A DNA stretch of 64,000 bases from Pipra filicauda. Lineage: Eukaryota > Chordata > Aves > Passeriformes > Pipridae. The notes below the pieces were generated by a model, which worked only from the letters and a program-made list of their open reading frames with translations, searched no databases and was not told where the DNA came from. The stretch spans positions 372,001-436,000 of the forward strand of contig NW_024104510.1 of assembly GCF_003945595.2 (NCBI RefSeq). Direction: 5' to 3'. Positions 11,501 to 23,049 of the stretch are shown here, piece by piece. Positions within the stretch are counted from its first letter, which is position 1. Every line of letters starts with the position of its first letter. A program made the translations under genes and the position numbers.

Positions 11501-14500
11501 GTGCTGCTGCTGTAGGGTGACCACCAGCGCTGTTCTAGATGGCAAATACAGCTGACAGACTTTTGTATTTTCATTTACAACACAGGAAAAAATCCATTGT
11601 GGACCTACTGTCTCAAACTTTAAAAGAGGACTTTTCTAAGTGTGTGGATCTGTTTGGACCAGATGAAAAGGAAAGCTATGGATGAGAAGGAAAATTAGAA
11701 TAATAACAACAACAACAATAAAAACCAGTTCTATTTATGAAATCATACTGTTTAAATACTGAGATACAGACTACTGGTAAAGTCCCTTACAATAGATGCT
11801 CATTCAGTGAGATCATCACTAGTGACAGGTGAACTGAAAAGGTCTGGAAAATTGGAAAAAATAAGAAACAGATCAGAAAATCTCATGGGGAAAATGTTCC
11901 CCTTTACATTTCTACTATTTCTTGATTACAGTTCAGCTTGAAATAAATACTGCTGAAATTCTGCCGTTTTCAAGCCCAGAAGAACCCATGAATACAAAGG
12001 TACATGAAATATGAAAAGGTGTGCGTTTTGTCTTGGTTTATTCTGGCTTTAATCTCAGGGAGCTGGTTCTAAAGATCTCAAGCCAAAACTACACTAAGTT
12101 TTCCCTGGATCCAAACCAGTTCATCTATGACTAGTCATGATACTTTATAATATAGAGTTCCTCATTTACACAAAACAGGTAAAATAGGTCACAGGAGTTT
12201 AAACAAGTAAATATATGAAAAAAATCAGTTGTCTTTGCAGTCAAAATAGGTAGAAAACACAAACTTTTTTAAAAAATTATTTTTTAATAAATTTGGCAGA
12301 GGATCATGTTGAAATGCAAATTTATCACCAAGAAAAGTTTAGAAACCTGATAAAATTGTTAGGAAAAACCCCCAAACTATAAAAATGCAAATGTTCTCAC
12401 TGGAACTCAACCCCCAGATAAAACAAGAGGAATTAAGTATATATATATTTTTTTTTTCAGGGAAGAGAGAGAGGAAAGAAAAACTGTTTTCCAGAAACAA
12501 TAATTTCTTGGCTCTTGGTGAGTCCCAGACCTCCCTTGCAGTTGTGCTGAGGAGCTCAGCAGGGCCAGAGAAGCTGACACAGAGAACACTTCAATGAGGT
12601 TGTTGCATATGTGCGAGACATTTTCACTTGGAACATGGAAGCGACTGATTTGAATGGCACAGTTTGTATCGAAATGGGGCTGGGTTCTAGTTCTCTAGTA
12701 GTTGTATATTTAAAGGTGTAGTATTAGCCCTCTGGTTCTTCACACAAACACACTCTTCCCAACATGGGAGATGTTTAAATACCCAGCTGACTTGCTGGAG
12801 ATATCTTTGATGTAGCCAAACCATTTTTCCCCCTAACTAAAGCTTGTCTCACCTCTACAGCACAACAGTGATGTGCAAACTATATAATCTCAAACACAGT
12901 TGCATGACAATGTATATATATATATATAAAAAGAAATAAACATCAGTGTTTCGTCTGCGCTCACAAAAACCATTTAGATCCCCCTAACCTGCTACTCCCT
13001 CTTCACCCGTGCCTGTTTGCTGCAGACACTAATTGTAACTCAAAAATGAGAGTCCAAGCTGAAGCCCACTAAGACAATTATCTTTGATTACACTTCCTTG
13101 CCTTTGATTGTTAAAGGCTATTAAAAAAAAAAAAGCTGTATGCATGTTTCTTTATTTTGGGCACATTTGATGACACCCTGTGGCTCTGAGAATTCCTCCT
13201 GTGACCTTCAATGGCTGTTGCCACTTGCTCAGGAAGTGTCATTAGATGTTTGCCATCTCCAGCTGTGGAAAAGTTTCATTTAGAGCTCTCATAATACAGC
13301 AACCAGAAAAAGAAAACAAAAGTAACTCTACGGTGGCTGGTTTTGTTGCTGCAACTCAGCTATCTGATGTAAAAATATATACAAATTCCTACTAGAAAGA
13401 TTTTGAAAGTTATAGATGCAGCCACTTTTTTCTTTCTTTAATAATTATTTTGGTCCATCTCTTAGTTTTAAAACACCCCTTTTCTCTTACAGGAAAACCA
13501 ACAAGTTAACAAGTGTTTGTGCTGCTGTGGCCAGTTAGCCCATGGGACAAGAAAAAATAAAATAAAACTACTGTGTAGGAATGTTAAGAACTGGTTATGT
13601 TCCTGTTTAGATAAATGACAAACTCTGCCCTGACAGACTAAGCTGACAGCAGAATAAGCAGATACAAACTCTGCTTTTATCAAGCATTTCTTCTAAATAC
13701 CTTTGGATAGCCTAACTGTGGTACATAAGAAAAAACTCTCTTCCTCTAATACAATGCCCACAAGAAAAGGCCAAGTTTCGCCAGAGAACTTGTTCCCAGC
13801 ACAACCTGCTCAAGTTTTAAAAAAAAGAAAAAGGCTTTTGTCCATGTTTTGGACAGTCTTCAGGGATCCAATTCCCCATGGAAACATTCACCTGGACCAC
13901 ACGAAGTGGACTCCCCATTCCTACACTCTTTGTAGTGGTTTCTCTTCACTCCCCAGTCTCACCTGGAATGGTACCCAATTCCTACTATCAATATAAAATA
14001 TTTCAGTGTTACATGTTCCCTTTAATTTAAATTCCAAAAAGCCCTGTTTCTTCAGCATAGAAGATTCATAAATATGTCTTCCATCCTCCTTCCCCCCTAA
14101 AACTCAACTCAACTCAAATCAAACCACGGTTTAACCCAATGATGAGCAAGGAGACCAGGGGCTCTAGGTCCACTACTGCTATTAAGTAACATGGGACAAG
14201 GGACAGAGTCCTCTTGTCTGTTCCTCCAACAGCAATGACTGACACCCCCCTGTCCCCCCAAAAATACATAGGTAAAGCAAATCCTGGTTACCAAACTTGG
14301 AAAAGCATTTTTGAGATACATGGATGAAAAGCACCTGTTTCCTGTGTGATATTATTATCATCATTACTATTATTATTGTGTATATTATGTATAATGTGTC
14401 TGTTATCAATACCGGTTCACCAGGTGAGTGGTTTTGTTTCTCCTGTCATGGATGACCTGGTTTGTGTTCACTCCTGAATGGTCAGAGTCCAGAAATTATT

Positions 14501-15498
14501 CTTTTATTTTTCTGCCCCAAACCAAAATCCAAATGAGGAAGTGAACATCTGAAGCACCCAGAGGGCAGGTGCTGCTTTTCCTCTCTCGGCTCCTTAGTGC
14601 TCATCCCACTGCCACGGGGGCAGGCTGCCATCCCAGTCTGCAGAATTCAAGTTTACACCAGTGTCACTGCATCAAAATATGCTTTTCTGGAAAACTCAGG
14701 AGCAGGTACTCAACCTCCCTGCCCATGCACAAACAGCAGGCATTTCACTCAGGTAAAAAAAAAAAAAATTCTAAAAAATAATTAAAAAACCCCCTGAAAA
14801 CCATGCCAAATCCTGCAAATGCCTTCCTCAAGTCCTCCTCCATCAGCGTGACAGGCTCCCAATGCTGTCCTTGGGAGGGATGGCCACAAGGCTTTTCACA
14901 CCCAGCTTCTCTTGCAAACTCTCCGCTCCAGCTGTTTGGCCATACCCTTATTCAGGGACTGTGCTAAACAAAACCCGCTCCCTAAAGTGACCCTGATGCC
15001 TGTCATTTACCACAATTGAACCAGAGGGTGGAAATACTACACCTTTGAAAATTCTCTTGAAACAGCATTTTTTTACAAATTGTATCTCTCAACAGAGCTC
15101 CTTTTGTGTGTTCTGTAGGTTACCCTGCTCCCAACCATACCAGCACCTAAAATTGCTTTCTGAGACTTGAATGTATTGCTGGTAAGACAATCAATTCAAG
15201 TGGTAAGGTGTATAATATTTAGAGATAAAGATATATATATTTAAAAAAAACCAATAATAGTAAATTCCTGTAATATGTCTAGTCTGATATGAAAGCTCTC
15301 CCTCTACAGAGAGACGTCTGCTGTGATTACCTTACAAAATATTAAAAAAAAAAAAAAAACACACACAAAAAATAACTTTCTCTGTGAGAAATAAAAATAA
15401 ATCCTAGTGCAAATATAAAGCTCTGTAAACCTGGTCCTATGAGAATCTATGGTTAGTAAACGGCAGTTAAAGCAGGTTTATCCTCTCACAGAGAGAGC
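8576..15498 (-). other. SLC6A6: SLC6A6 3' untranslated region (about 6.9 kb)
   Basis: This AT-rich region follows the SLC6A6 stop on the - strand. There is no splice-supported exon and no obvious transposon in it, and it is dotted with poly-A/poly-T runs. It includes simple repeats: (TA)n at 12913-12928, AAC/AAT at 11698-11722, ATT/ATC at 14350-14378 and an ACTCA repeat at 14101-14117. Two AATAAA signals on the - strand lie at its far end (8669-8674 and 8596-8601), and further internal TTTATT motifs on the + strand (for example 10795-10800) could give shorter forms. Mammalian SLC6A6 also has a 3'UTR of several kilobases. The exact end is inferred. Confidence 0.65.
8596..8601 (-). terminator. 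SLC6A6: SLC6A6 distal polyadenylation signal AATAAA
   Basis: On the - strand, AATAAA is followed by GT-rich sequence (complement of 8545-8562, reading GGGTTTTTTTGGTATTTG), which fits a downstream element. Cleavage is expected near 8575-8586. A second AATAAA lies 73 bases upstream at 8669-8674. Confidence 0.6.
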
Positions 15499-15639
15499 TC
15501 ACATCATGGTTTCCACAATGATATGAGTTGGCTTGATCAATCCGCCATTCGAAGTTCCATTGGGGCAGAAGGGGGTGCCACTCTCCGTTTCTTTGGACCA
15601 CCGATTCACTTCCTTGGGGGCAGCCACCGCCTTTATCCT
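15499..15639 (-). CDS. SLC6A6: SLC6A6 last coding exon, cytoplasmic C-terminus
   Basis: The exon encodes residues 575-620 and the TGA stop at 15499-15501. The acceptor is CTTTCTTTCAG on the - strand, phase 0. It starts just after TM12 and carries the cytoplasmic tail: PKEVNRW, then a divergent Ser/Thr/Gly-rich linker, and the strongly conserved end KPTHIIVETMM found in all vertebrate TauT proteins. This terminal match is what first fixes the gene as the taurine transporter rather than a GABA, creatine or betaine transporter. The NGT sequon in the linker is cytoplasmic and should not be glycosylated. Confidence 0.96.
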   Translation of the reverse strand, partial: RIKAVAAPKEVNRWSKETESGTPFCPNGTSNGGLIKPTHIIVETMM

Positions 15640-17107
15640 CTGAAAGAAAGAAGGAAAGCAGAGGTGAGACGACCAGCAGGCCTCTGAGTCTCCACGTGCA
15701 GGACGGAGGATGCAGCGACCCAAGGGCACTGCCGGAGCCGTGCGTACACCCCGCGGCTCTGCAAGGACATGGGGATCTGTGGAGCCCTGCCTTCAACTTC
15801 TGCTCAGCTGCAGAGCCTGACTTGACGCAGGGAAGACAGACAGGAGAGGATATTCCTATGGATATGTTATCCAGCATCCTGCACACTGGGCTTTCAGTGC
15901 TGCTGCTGCTGCTCAAATGATGTGCGATCTCCTTCCTCATTTAGAAACAGCTCTGCCCCTCAGCCCAGCCTTCACTGCCAAGTGGCAACTTCTCTCCTAC
16001 ATCTCAGTTCACAAAGGAAGAACTAAATGGCATCTGACCAATGTTTACTCTTCTTTCCTTTCCTAACATAGTCTTTGAGCAGTGTTTTGGCTACTTTTAC
16101 ACTTGTCCCTCATGGTGACAATGGTGACAGTGTAGGCAAGAAAATTAACACTTATGCCCTGGCCACAGCTGAAAAAGACCATTAACACTAGGATGAAAAC
16201 AAATGCAAGTGTTTGTGCTCTGGGAAATGTTTGGTTTTGGCATTTTTTTTAATTCTATTATCTCTTTTTAAATAACCCAAAGTGTCCCACTTTCTCCTCC
16301 AAGAATACCCTGGGTTGCATTTGAGATCATCTCATTAGGCAAAAACAAAACTAATCTCAAAATTTAGAAGAGAATTGCTAAGTTGCACAGTCTCTAAAAA
16401 CTTTAAACTGGAATAAAAGCAAATTAGGGGAACCTGCACTGAACTGCAAAGGACAAGAGACCACCTGCAAATCCAAACCCAAGGGAATCTGCACTGTTAA
16501 GTCTGAATCAGACTCAGTTTTCCAAAGATCAGGGCAATCTGGATCCAGTGTTTCAATTTGAAATAAAACAACAACAAATTAAAAAAGCTAAAAAGTGAAG
16601 TCCACTGGCAGGAGGCTTTGACTTCTGTTTAGTCCCCCACAGGGAAGGCCACGCCTGAGGGCCACGCCTGAGTGCCACGCTATCCCCAGGTGTACCCAAA
16701 TTTCCCTGAAATTCAATGAGCTTTTACACAACCAGGTTTGACCCAGGTCTCTCCCTCTCTTTCTCTTGCTTTCTCTGTGATTTTCAGCATGGTGCTTCCA
16801 CGTCCCTGTGGGCTGGAGAAGAGAGACATACTCAGAAACACCCCAGTCCTTGAGTGTTTGTCTGCATGTGGAGGTAATAATTTGCCAAGCTGGCAATTGC
16901 ACAAGTGGGACGCGAGTAAAATCACTTGATGTTTGTCTGAGGACAGAAGGCTTTGTGTTTGTTCTGTTTTTACTGTTTGCTGAAAGGACAGGTGATCTTT
17001 AACAGTCCTACCTGGACAAGGTGGCAGTTTTCCAAACATTATTTTGTATAAAGCACAGTAAGTTAAAGCTCCCTTTCTCCTCTACACAAACAACTGGTTG
17101 CTCTTAC
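15640..17107 (-). other. SLC6A6: SLC6A6 intron (before the last coding exon)
   Basis: A GT-AG intron of 1468 bases, donor GAG|GTAAGAG. It contains a 13-bp GC-rich tandem repeat (unit GGCCACGCCTGAG, 2.6 copies) at 16647-16680. Nothing else was recognised; ORFs of 157 codons (15467-15940) and less are shadows or chance. Confidence 0.85.
16647..16680. repeat. 13-bp tandem repeat, 2.6 copies
   Basis: Two perfect consecutive copies of GGCCACGCCTGAG (16647-16659 and 16660-16672) are followed by a partial copy TGCCACGC. It sits within an SLC6A6 intron. Confidence 0.9.
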
Positions 17108-17278
17108 CTCAATGAGCGACCCATCTGACTGAATGATGCGGATGACCATCACCATAGGGATGCAGATCATGGAGGAAAGGGCAAGAACCCAGCCCAGGCC
17201 AATTGCCCAGTCTGGGTATGTGTAGACCTTGTTGTAGGTCAGTGGTTTGTACTTGGCCAAAGAAAAGATAAAGCACCC
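17108..17278 (-). CDS. SLC6A6: SLC6A6 coding exon 12: TM11 end and TM12
   Basis: The exon is 171 bases, 57 codons, residues 518-574, phase 0 at both ends (CATCCACAG acceptor, GAG|GTAAGAG donor). It begins [17 protein letters not shown], the end of TM11 and the following loop, then PDWAIGLGW (about 538-546) opening TM12, whose hydrophobic core runs to VMVIRI. It ends with the cytoplasmic Q-SDGSLIE stretch. In SLC6 transporters TM11-12 lie outside the ten-helix LeuT core and contribute to the membrane surface and oligomer contacts. Confidence 0.97.
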
Positions 17279-17956
17279 CTGTGGATGAGAAGGGAAAACA
17301 AAGTGAGGCTCAAATAATAACAAAAGTAGTGGGGCTCTGGTGCTACCACTGGCCCTGAGGAAGACAGACAGTGAAAGGCAGAGCTGATGGATACCCTATG
17401 TATTTTAAACCAATGTGGGAATTATTCTTCCATTTAAATAATTAAAAGAGCATCTGCATCTGCTTATAGCATCTGCTGCTTGAAACAGTGTTAAGAGATG
17501 GTGCTGAACAGCTGCAGTAGGCTGCCTGTTTTTATTCAGGGCTCAACTATTTGCTGTACATTGCAAGGAGATTACCAGGATGTTTTTCCCACCCAGTGAA
17601 ATACTTCATGCTGAGATCTGCCTCAGACTACTCAAGTCTTTTTGTTACAACAGCTCAGCAGTTCTGTGTCTGCTCTTTGGAAAGTGAGTTTTCTCTTCAT
17701 GATCGTAGCATTTTGCCAATCCTAAGAAAAATACACTGAAATGTAACCAACTGCAATCTGCACAGGCACAGCAGAGAGCTGTCACGTTAGCAACTGACAT
17801 CTGAGAACATAATGACTTCGAGGGGAATGTTCAAGCCTCCAGATTCTCTTCACAAATTGGCCTCTGAACTCAACAGCTTTCTCTTGAAGAGAAGCAGTAA
17901 GAGGCAGCTCAGCACTGCCATGTGTAAAACTTGAAAGAGCACAGGTCAGTACTCAC
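17279..17956 (-). other. SLC6A6: SLC6A6 intron
   Basis: A GT-AG intron of 678 bases with donor GTG|GTGAGT and acceptor ending CATCCACAG. No recognisable repeat, RNA gene or coding segment was seen. Confidence 0.88.
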
Positions 17957-18057
17957 CACGCAAAGAACTGGTGTGATCACAATCCAGCTCCATTTCATCC
18001 AGGGACCAGGTCTGTATCCAATCATATCCTCAATGGCATCATAAATATTATCAGCGC
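17957..18057 (-). CDS. SLC6A6: SLC6A6 coding exon 11: loop before TM11 and TM11
   Basis: The exon is 101 bases and completes the split Gly484 codon, then encodes residues 485-517. The sequence [19 protein letters not shown] is the extracellular/cytoplasmic connector typical of the GABA-taurine-creatine branch (human TauT has GDNLYDGIEDMIG). MKWSW and ITPVLCV then begin TM11. Acceptor CTTACAG, donor GTG|GTGAGT. Confidence 0.97.
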
Positions 18058-18945
18058 CTGTAAGAATCGAACATATAAAAGCCCTCTAAGAACTGTAGGA
18101 TTAAAGCTGCTTTCCTAGGCCTCAAAGGGGCATTTAAAGGGAAGATGAGGGTGTCAGATGTATTCTTCCCACAGCTGTGAAGTCCTACATGATTTTCTAG
18201 AGAAGCCAAGGGTTGAGGGACTCTCTCATCCCACCCCTCCTGTCACTACTTGGATGCAGGAGTGCCCCCTTCACACACCCTCTCCTCTCTCCAGACTCTC
18301 ACTGAACTTGCCAGACGGATCACCTGGGAAGGAGCTGACAGCAAACAGCACACCCTGCTTCCACAGGAATCTGACTGGTGTGAAATTATGGCTTTGTTTG
18401 TTTTGCTTTTCTAAGGAGATGGAGCACATAAAGAATCAGAGAAATGACTAGTCCTGACCAGCAAACATCTGATCCCTCCCCAGCTCAGGCAGCTACAGAG
18501 GCTACTGTCAGACCTTGGTACCTGGCACTGCCTAAAAATAATGGGGCAGAATACACTCTTCTGTCAGCTCCCTTTTTGTACTTTCTGTTTGGTTGGCTTG
18601 GCCCTGTGGACGCTGCAGCCCTGAAAGGAAATTCTCTGAGAGATAAAGAGGAATTTTCATGGCTGGCCAAACTTTCAACTCTCACCTCTAAACTTAACAC
18701 GTAAATGCTTAATTGTGCCTTTATTAATTAGCAATGGAAAAATACTAATTTTTTTGTGGAAAAACACTGGAGGTTGGCTTCATCCCAGATGCAAATTTGT
18801 CTCCAAGAGGTCAGGGCAAATTTATTTTAATGGCAAGTGTCTGTTGCTGGGAAGAAGATTCTGGGGCAGCTGATGATTAAATATTTGGCAAGCAAAATTG
18901 TCACTGACTCATCAAAAGGTATCAGAAGAAAGGAGTCTCACTTAC
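18058..18945 (-). other. SLC6A6: SLC6A6 intron
   Basis: An intron of 888 bases with donor ATG|GTAAGT and acceptor TTCTTACAG. I found no transposon or RNA gene; small ORFs on the + strand near 18158-18704 are not conserved-looking. Confidence 0.87.
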
Positions 18946-19048
18946 CATAAACCCAGGCTACAGCAATACATTCAAAGAATGCAACCCACAAAAGGCATAC
19001 ACCACTAGCTGCATAGTAGTCAAAGAGTTGAAAAACATACATGCCACC
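18946..19048 (-). CDS. SLC6A6: SLC6A6 coding exon 10: TM10
   Basis: The exon is 103 bases, residues 450-483 plus the first base of Gly484. It encodes [16 protein letters not shown], the family-typical start of TM10 that follows the TM9-TM10 turn, then a hydrophobic run ([10 protein letters not shown]) leading to VAWVYG. TM10 carries an aromatic/acidic pair that forms the outer gate in LeuT-fold transporters; the Asp is in LFDYY. Acceptor TCTTTTACAG, phase 0 in and phase 1 out. Confidence 0.97.
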
Positions 19049-20105
19049 CTGTAAAAGAGAGACACAATTGATTGGGATGCAACAGGAAAAACCCAAATAT
19101 TTCAGACCCAGCTCCCAGCAACGTCTATCAACCTATCTCAATGACTGCTGTCTAACAAGAAGCAGTATCAAGCAAGTATGTAAGGTAAATATTTGGCATT
19201 GCCTTCCCCAGGGAATATGCATGTTTACTACAGGAAGAATTCCAAACAAGACAACGATTAAACAAAATTAAACCACTTAGTATAATCTCCTGACACACTT
19301 AAATCTTTCCTTCTCAAAAGCATTTTAGGATGGGCATTTAAAGAAACCAACGATACAAAGAAATAATAGGTCGTCTCCTAATACTAACACCTCCAAAAGA
19401 CTGAAAATGGAAGCCAGTTCAACAGGAGGGCCTTCATTTACTGATTGAGTGAAAGGACTTTTTTCATGAGAATAATTCATTTTCTGCTTTCTAACTCTTT
19501 ATTTATACTGTGCTGCTAGACTCTTTGCTCTCACTACACTGAACTATATATACCTGCACTTCCACATAAAAACCCATGTTTGTTAGGCACCTCTGTTACA
19601 GGTGCTATTTTACCTCACATTTGTGCTCTTCCAGTTGTTTTTAAAATCTGGCTTGGATTTTATTTTGGAGATAAATATCACAACAGTGCAGGCACCGGAA
19701 CGTATTCCTGTCTAGTTTATACTAGAATAAACACAGTGGTATTTAATTAATTCAAATCTGTGTAACTAAGATAAAAATCTCTTTCCCTGCATACATTGGA
19801 TAGATTCTTAATCTGCTCTGCTGAAGGTTTCCAATGTGTTTCATCATTTAGAGCTAGATGTTAATATTCGTACTCATGTTGATTGGTACCTGAGATCAGA
19901 TTGAATTTAATGAGATTTCATGTCTCTGTTCCTCTGACTAAAAAGCAGGTGCATACATAGCTCCCTTTCAAAATGCTTTCAGATCTAGGGATGAAAGATG
20001 CTCTGTAGATCTAAAAAGCACTGCTCCTCTGAGTGGCTAAATAGCTAAAACTGGCCTGAAAAATGGCTAGCAAAGAAGGCAATTTCCAGCACTGGTGGTA
20101 CTTAC
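19049..20105 (-). other. SLC6A6: SLC6A6 intron
   Basis: A GT-AG intron of 1057 bases, AT-rich. No repeat family or coding segment was recognised. Confidence 0.87.
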
Positions 20106-20243
20106 CTCAGTCACCATAGTTAGTCCCAGAAGATAGCTAAGGAAACACACTATAGCGATGAAGATTTCCCGTCGGTAACCCTTCCTTAGGAAGGATGGGT
20201 GCAGATCAACTAATGACGTGATCTGTCCTTCAACTTCAACAAA
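20106..20243 (-). CDS. SLC6A6: SLC6A6 coding exon 9: TM8 end, intracellular loop and TM9
   Basis: The exon is 138 bases, 46 codons, residues 404-449, phase 0 at both ends. [14 protein letters not shown] is the intracellular end of TM8 and the following amphipathic loop; FLRKGYRRE (about 422-430) is the basic cytoplasmic loop, and [15 protein letters not shown] forms TM9, ending TMVTE. Only a few residues differ from human TauT (for example His for Tyr in VDLHPSF). Confidence 0.97.
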
Positions 20244-22890
20244 CTAAAGGGGGAAAACAGCAACAGAGAAATGTGACTTGAAGAATACCCACTGTACATT
20301 TCATCCAGGCTCCTACTTGAACAAACCCTCTCCAGCAACACCCCAACTGCACTCTGTGGCAAAATGCTGCTCTGAATAAATAAATCAGAAGCCATTCCTT
20401 TGTAACCCAGAGGCTGAAGCGTGGGGGTAGTTTTCAGGCTGGAACAAGCTTTCAGAATTGCTGTTTATTTCCCAGCAGCCTTATGAGCTACCAAAGGGGC
20501 TTTTTAAATGTGAGCCACAAGGATAAAGGAGGTTAATTTGATGACAGGAAGGCACTTATGTGGCTTTCATGTTGTCACTGTTCCAGATGAACATAAGATG
20601 TATGCTAGAAAAGACGCAGAGAGAAAACACTTAAGAAAGTCCAAGCTAGGAGAGTACCTCCCAGTCTTTTTTTGATGTGCCAGAAAACCTCACAGACACT
20701 AGTTAGGTTAATTCCACAATTCGATATAATTCTACTCTTGGGTTTGTTAGTGAAAATCCAGCCAAGGAAAGGCAGACTTTGACGTGAAATAGCAGCTCTT
20801 CTTGACTGAACGTGTCTTTTCTGGATCTGTGAGCAGAGTATCTCTGAGTGAGGCTCTGGTCACTTTTGCAAAAATAATGGAGCTGTTCATACAGTCCCCA
20901 TAAAATGATTTGGCAAAGTATTTGCACATGTAAACCAAAAATGAAGCTCTGAGTAGATGAACTAAAAATCTTTATCTAGCTTCACAATATCTGTATTTGT
21001 ACTTGTTTGCCTTTGGAAAACTATACATTTAAGATGTGTAACTTCAGTTAGCCAAATAACCCAAACTGGATTTAAATAAAAGTTTAAACTAATCAAAAAG
21101 CAGATGCATTTTGCCCATGGCAGAAAGCAACTACTGAATTTCCCCCAAATAAAACTAAGGATGGGATCTTTAAACTGATCCATACTTTCAATCTGGGAAG
21201 GCTGAAAAAACACAAAGCTCACTGAAGACATGAGGTATCCATAAAGGCTGCCTCTGTAGAAATGATCTTCACTTTAAGTAGATATATCTTCTTATAACTA
21301 ATAACTTATCACATTATTATTAATAGATTAATCTATGACATAGGTTATTTCAGGAAAAGCTGCCTTTTCCTACCTGGTACCTCTATCACTCTTACAGTGC
21401 CCAGAAGAGCCCTTTAACAACTCTACCCGCTTTGATCACAAACTGAAGCTCTATTTTGGAAATACAGACTGTCCTGCAAACAGATTTTGTCCTACACCAG
21501 ATTTTGTTGCCTCCTGTCTTGTTACTTTGACTTTTGTAAAACTAGTTTTCTTTTCTAATGTAACCCTTTCCTTTGGGCTGATTTGATCTGAAACTGCTCT
21601 GGCATTCCAGAAACCTGCTTGACTGCACTCCAAAAAACCAGAGGGGTGGAGGAGAGAAATTAAGCGCTCCAATTAGTTTTAATCATTCCACGCAGTGAGG
21701 AGCTTTTTAAAATTACTAGACAGCTTCCAATTTGCATAAGCATAGGGTTGCTGAACCACGGCATTGGGCACTTTCACATTTACTTTGGAGGGACTGAAAG
21801 TTGCTCACCAGAGTTCAAAGATTAAGCCATAAAGAGCAATTTAGGGCAAATGAAATATAAAAAAAGGTAAGAGATTAAGTACAGAACAACCGGTAAAAAT
21901 CCATTTACAGAGCTCTCCTCATGCAAGAGAGCATTTAGGCTACATAAACATTTCATCCTTACAAATCCCTTTTTTTAAAAAAATGTTAATGACTTTCCAT
22001 TTGAGTGCAGAAAAGTTTAAATTTTGAATATGCAGTTACTGCATAATCCCTGGTCACCCATGTTTCCTTGTAAGTGGACTATCTAGAGATGATTTACAGG
22101 TTCCTTGGCAGCACTTAGTCCAACATTCCTACAAGCAACCACTGGGAAAAATAACCTAACTTCTTGGAATGAACATTTTTATTTTTTCATGCTCACTGAT
22201 TAATAGCAGTGTGTGCTTTCAAATTAGTACAGATGGAATATGAGATGCTTTCTGGCCTGTTTGGAGGTACTAAATACACACTGGTGACGTGAAAGTCAGC
22301 AGGATCCCACATTCCTCAGCACCTCCAAGCCCAAGGCCACCGAAAAAGGCTGTGGCTTTGTTCTCTGACTCCTCATGAAGTCACCCTGTACAAAACATTT
22401 TGTGCTTTTTGTATCTCATGACAGCTTCACTTTTTTGGCACTTGGCAACTATCAAATCCTGTCTTTCTAGTGGTTATTAATTCTTAAGGTGCTTTAATGA
22501 TGGTGTATACACACTGCAGGTAATTGCAACAGCACAAAGTACTCTGTGGAACTGACTGCTGTAGACTTGCACGTTTTAAAATGATTAAGCTTTTCTTCAA
22601 AAGAAGAAAATTCTGCACTGCAACCAAAATAGTGGTATTTTGTGGCCAGATGGGGACTGAAATTTAGGTTAGGGAGTACTGGCCTAGTCTTGTGGACTCC
22701 GCTAACTCCTGATGAGAAAGACTTACTGAGCAACACCATATTACGAATCAACATCCACAGATTCATCAAGTGCAGCCCCTCACTAAAAACCGATACAGAC
22801 AAATTCCTCTTAATTCATGCCTTAACTCAGCTTTTCTCAGTCAGCAGTGACAATACAATAAGCCACATATCCCTTACCCGTCATACTAAC
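20244..22890 (-). other. SLC6A6: SLC6A6 intron
   Basis: An intron of 2647 bases, donor CAG|GTTAGT (a slightly weak GTTAGT donor) and acceptor CCCCCTTTAG. No recognised repeat; the ORFs here are short chance ones. Confidence 0.87.
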
Positions 22891-23003
22891 CTGGCTATCC
22901 AGTCCAAGCAACAGAAGCATAATAAAAAAAAGGATTGCCCAAAAGGTGGGCAGTGGCATCATGGACACAGCTTTTGGATAGGCAATGAAGGCCAGGCCTG
23001 GAC
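22891..23003 (-). CDS. SLC6A6: SLC6A6 coding exon 8: EL4 and TM8 with Na2-site residues
   Basis: The exon is 113 bases; it completes Gly366 and encodes residues 367-403. [12 protein letters not shown] is extracellular loop 4, which in the LeuT fold caps the transport path. [19 protein letters not shown] spans TM8. The Asp401-Ser402 pair in LDSQ supplies ligands for the second sodium site in this family. The acceptor is preceded by an unusually long pyrimidine tract (see the entry at 23004-23049). Confidence 0.97.
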
Positions 23004-23049
23004 CTAGAGAAAGAGAAAATAGGGAAGGGGAAAGGGAAGGGAAGAGAAA
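23004..23049 (-). promoter_or_regulatory. SLC6A6: Extended polypyrimidine tract at a SLC6A6 acceptor
   Basis: On the - strand about 45 bases before the exon at 22891-23003 are C/T except for an isolated A or two, built from CCCTT and CTTTC blocks and ending in CTCTAG. The + strand reads as GGGAAGGGGAAAGGGAAGGG. It is a strong binding region for U2AF/PTB-type factors by base composition; the regulatory role is inference. Confidence 0.7.
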
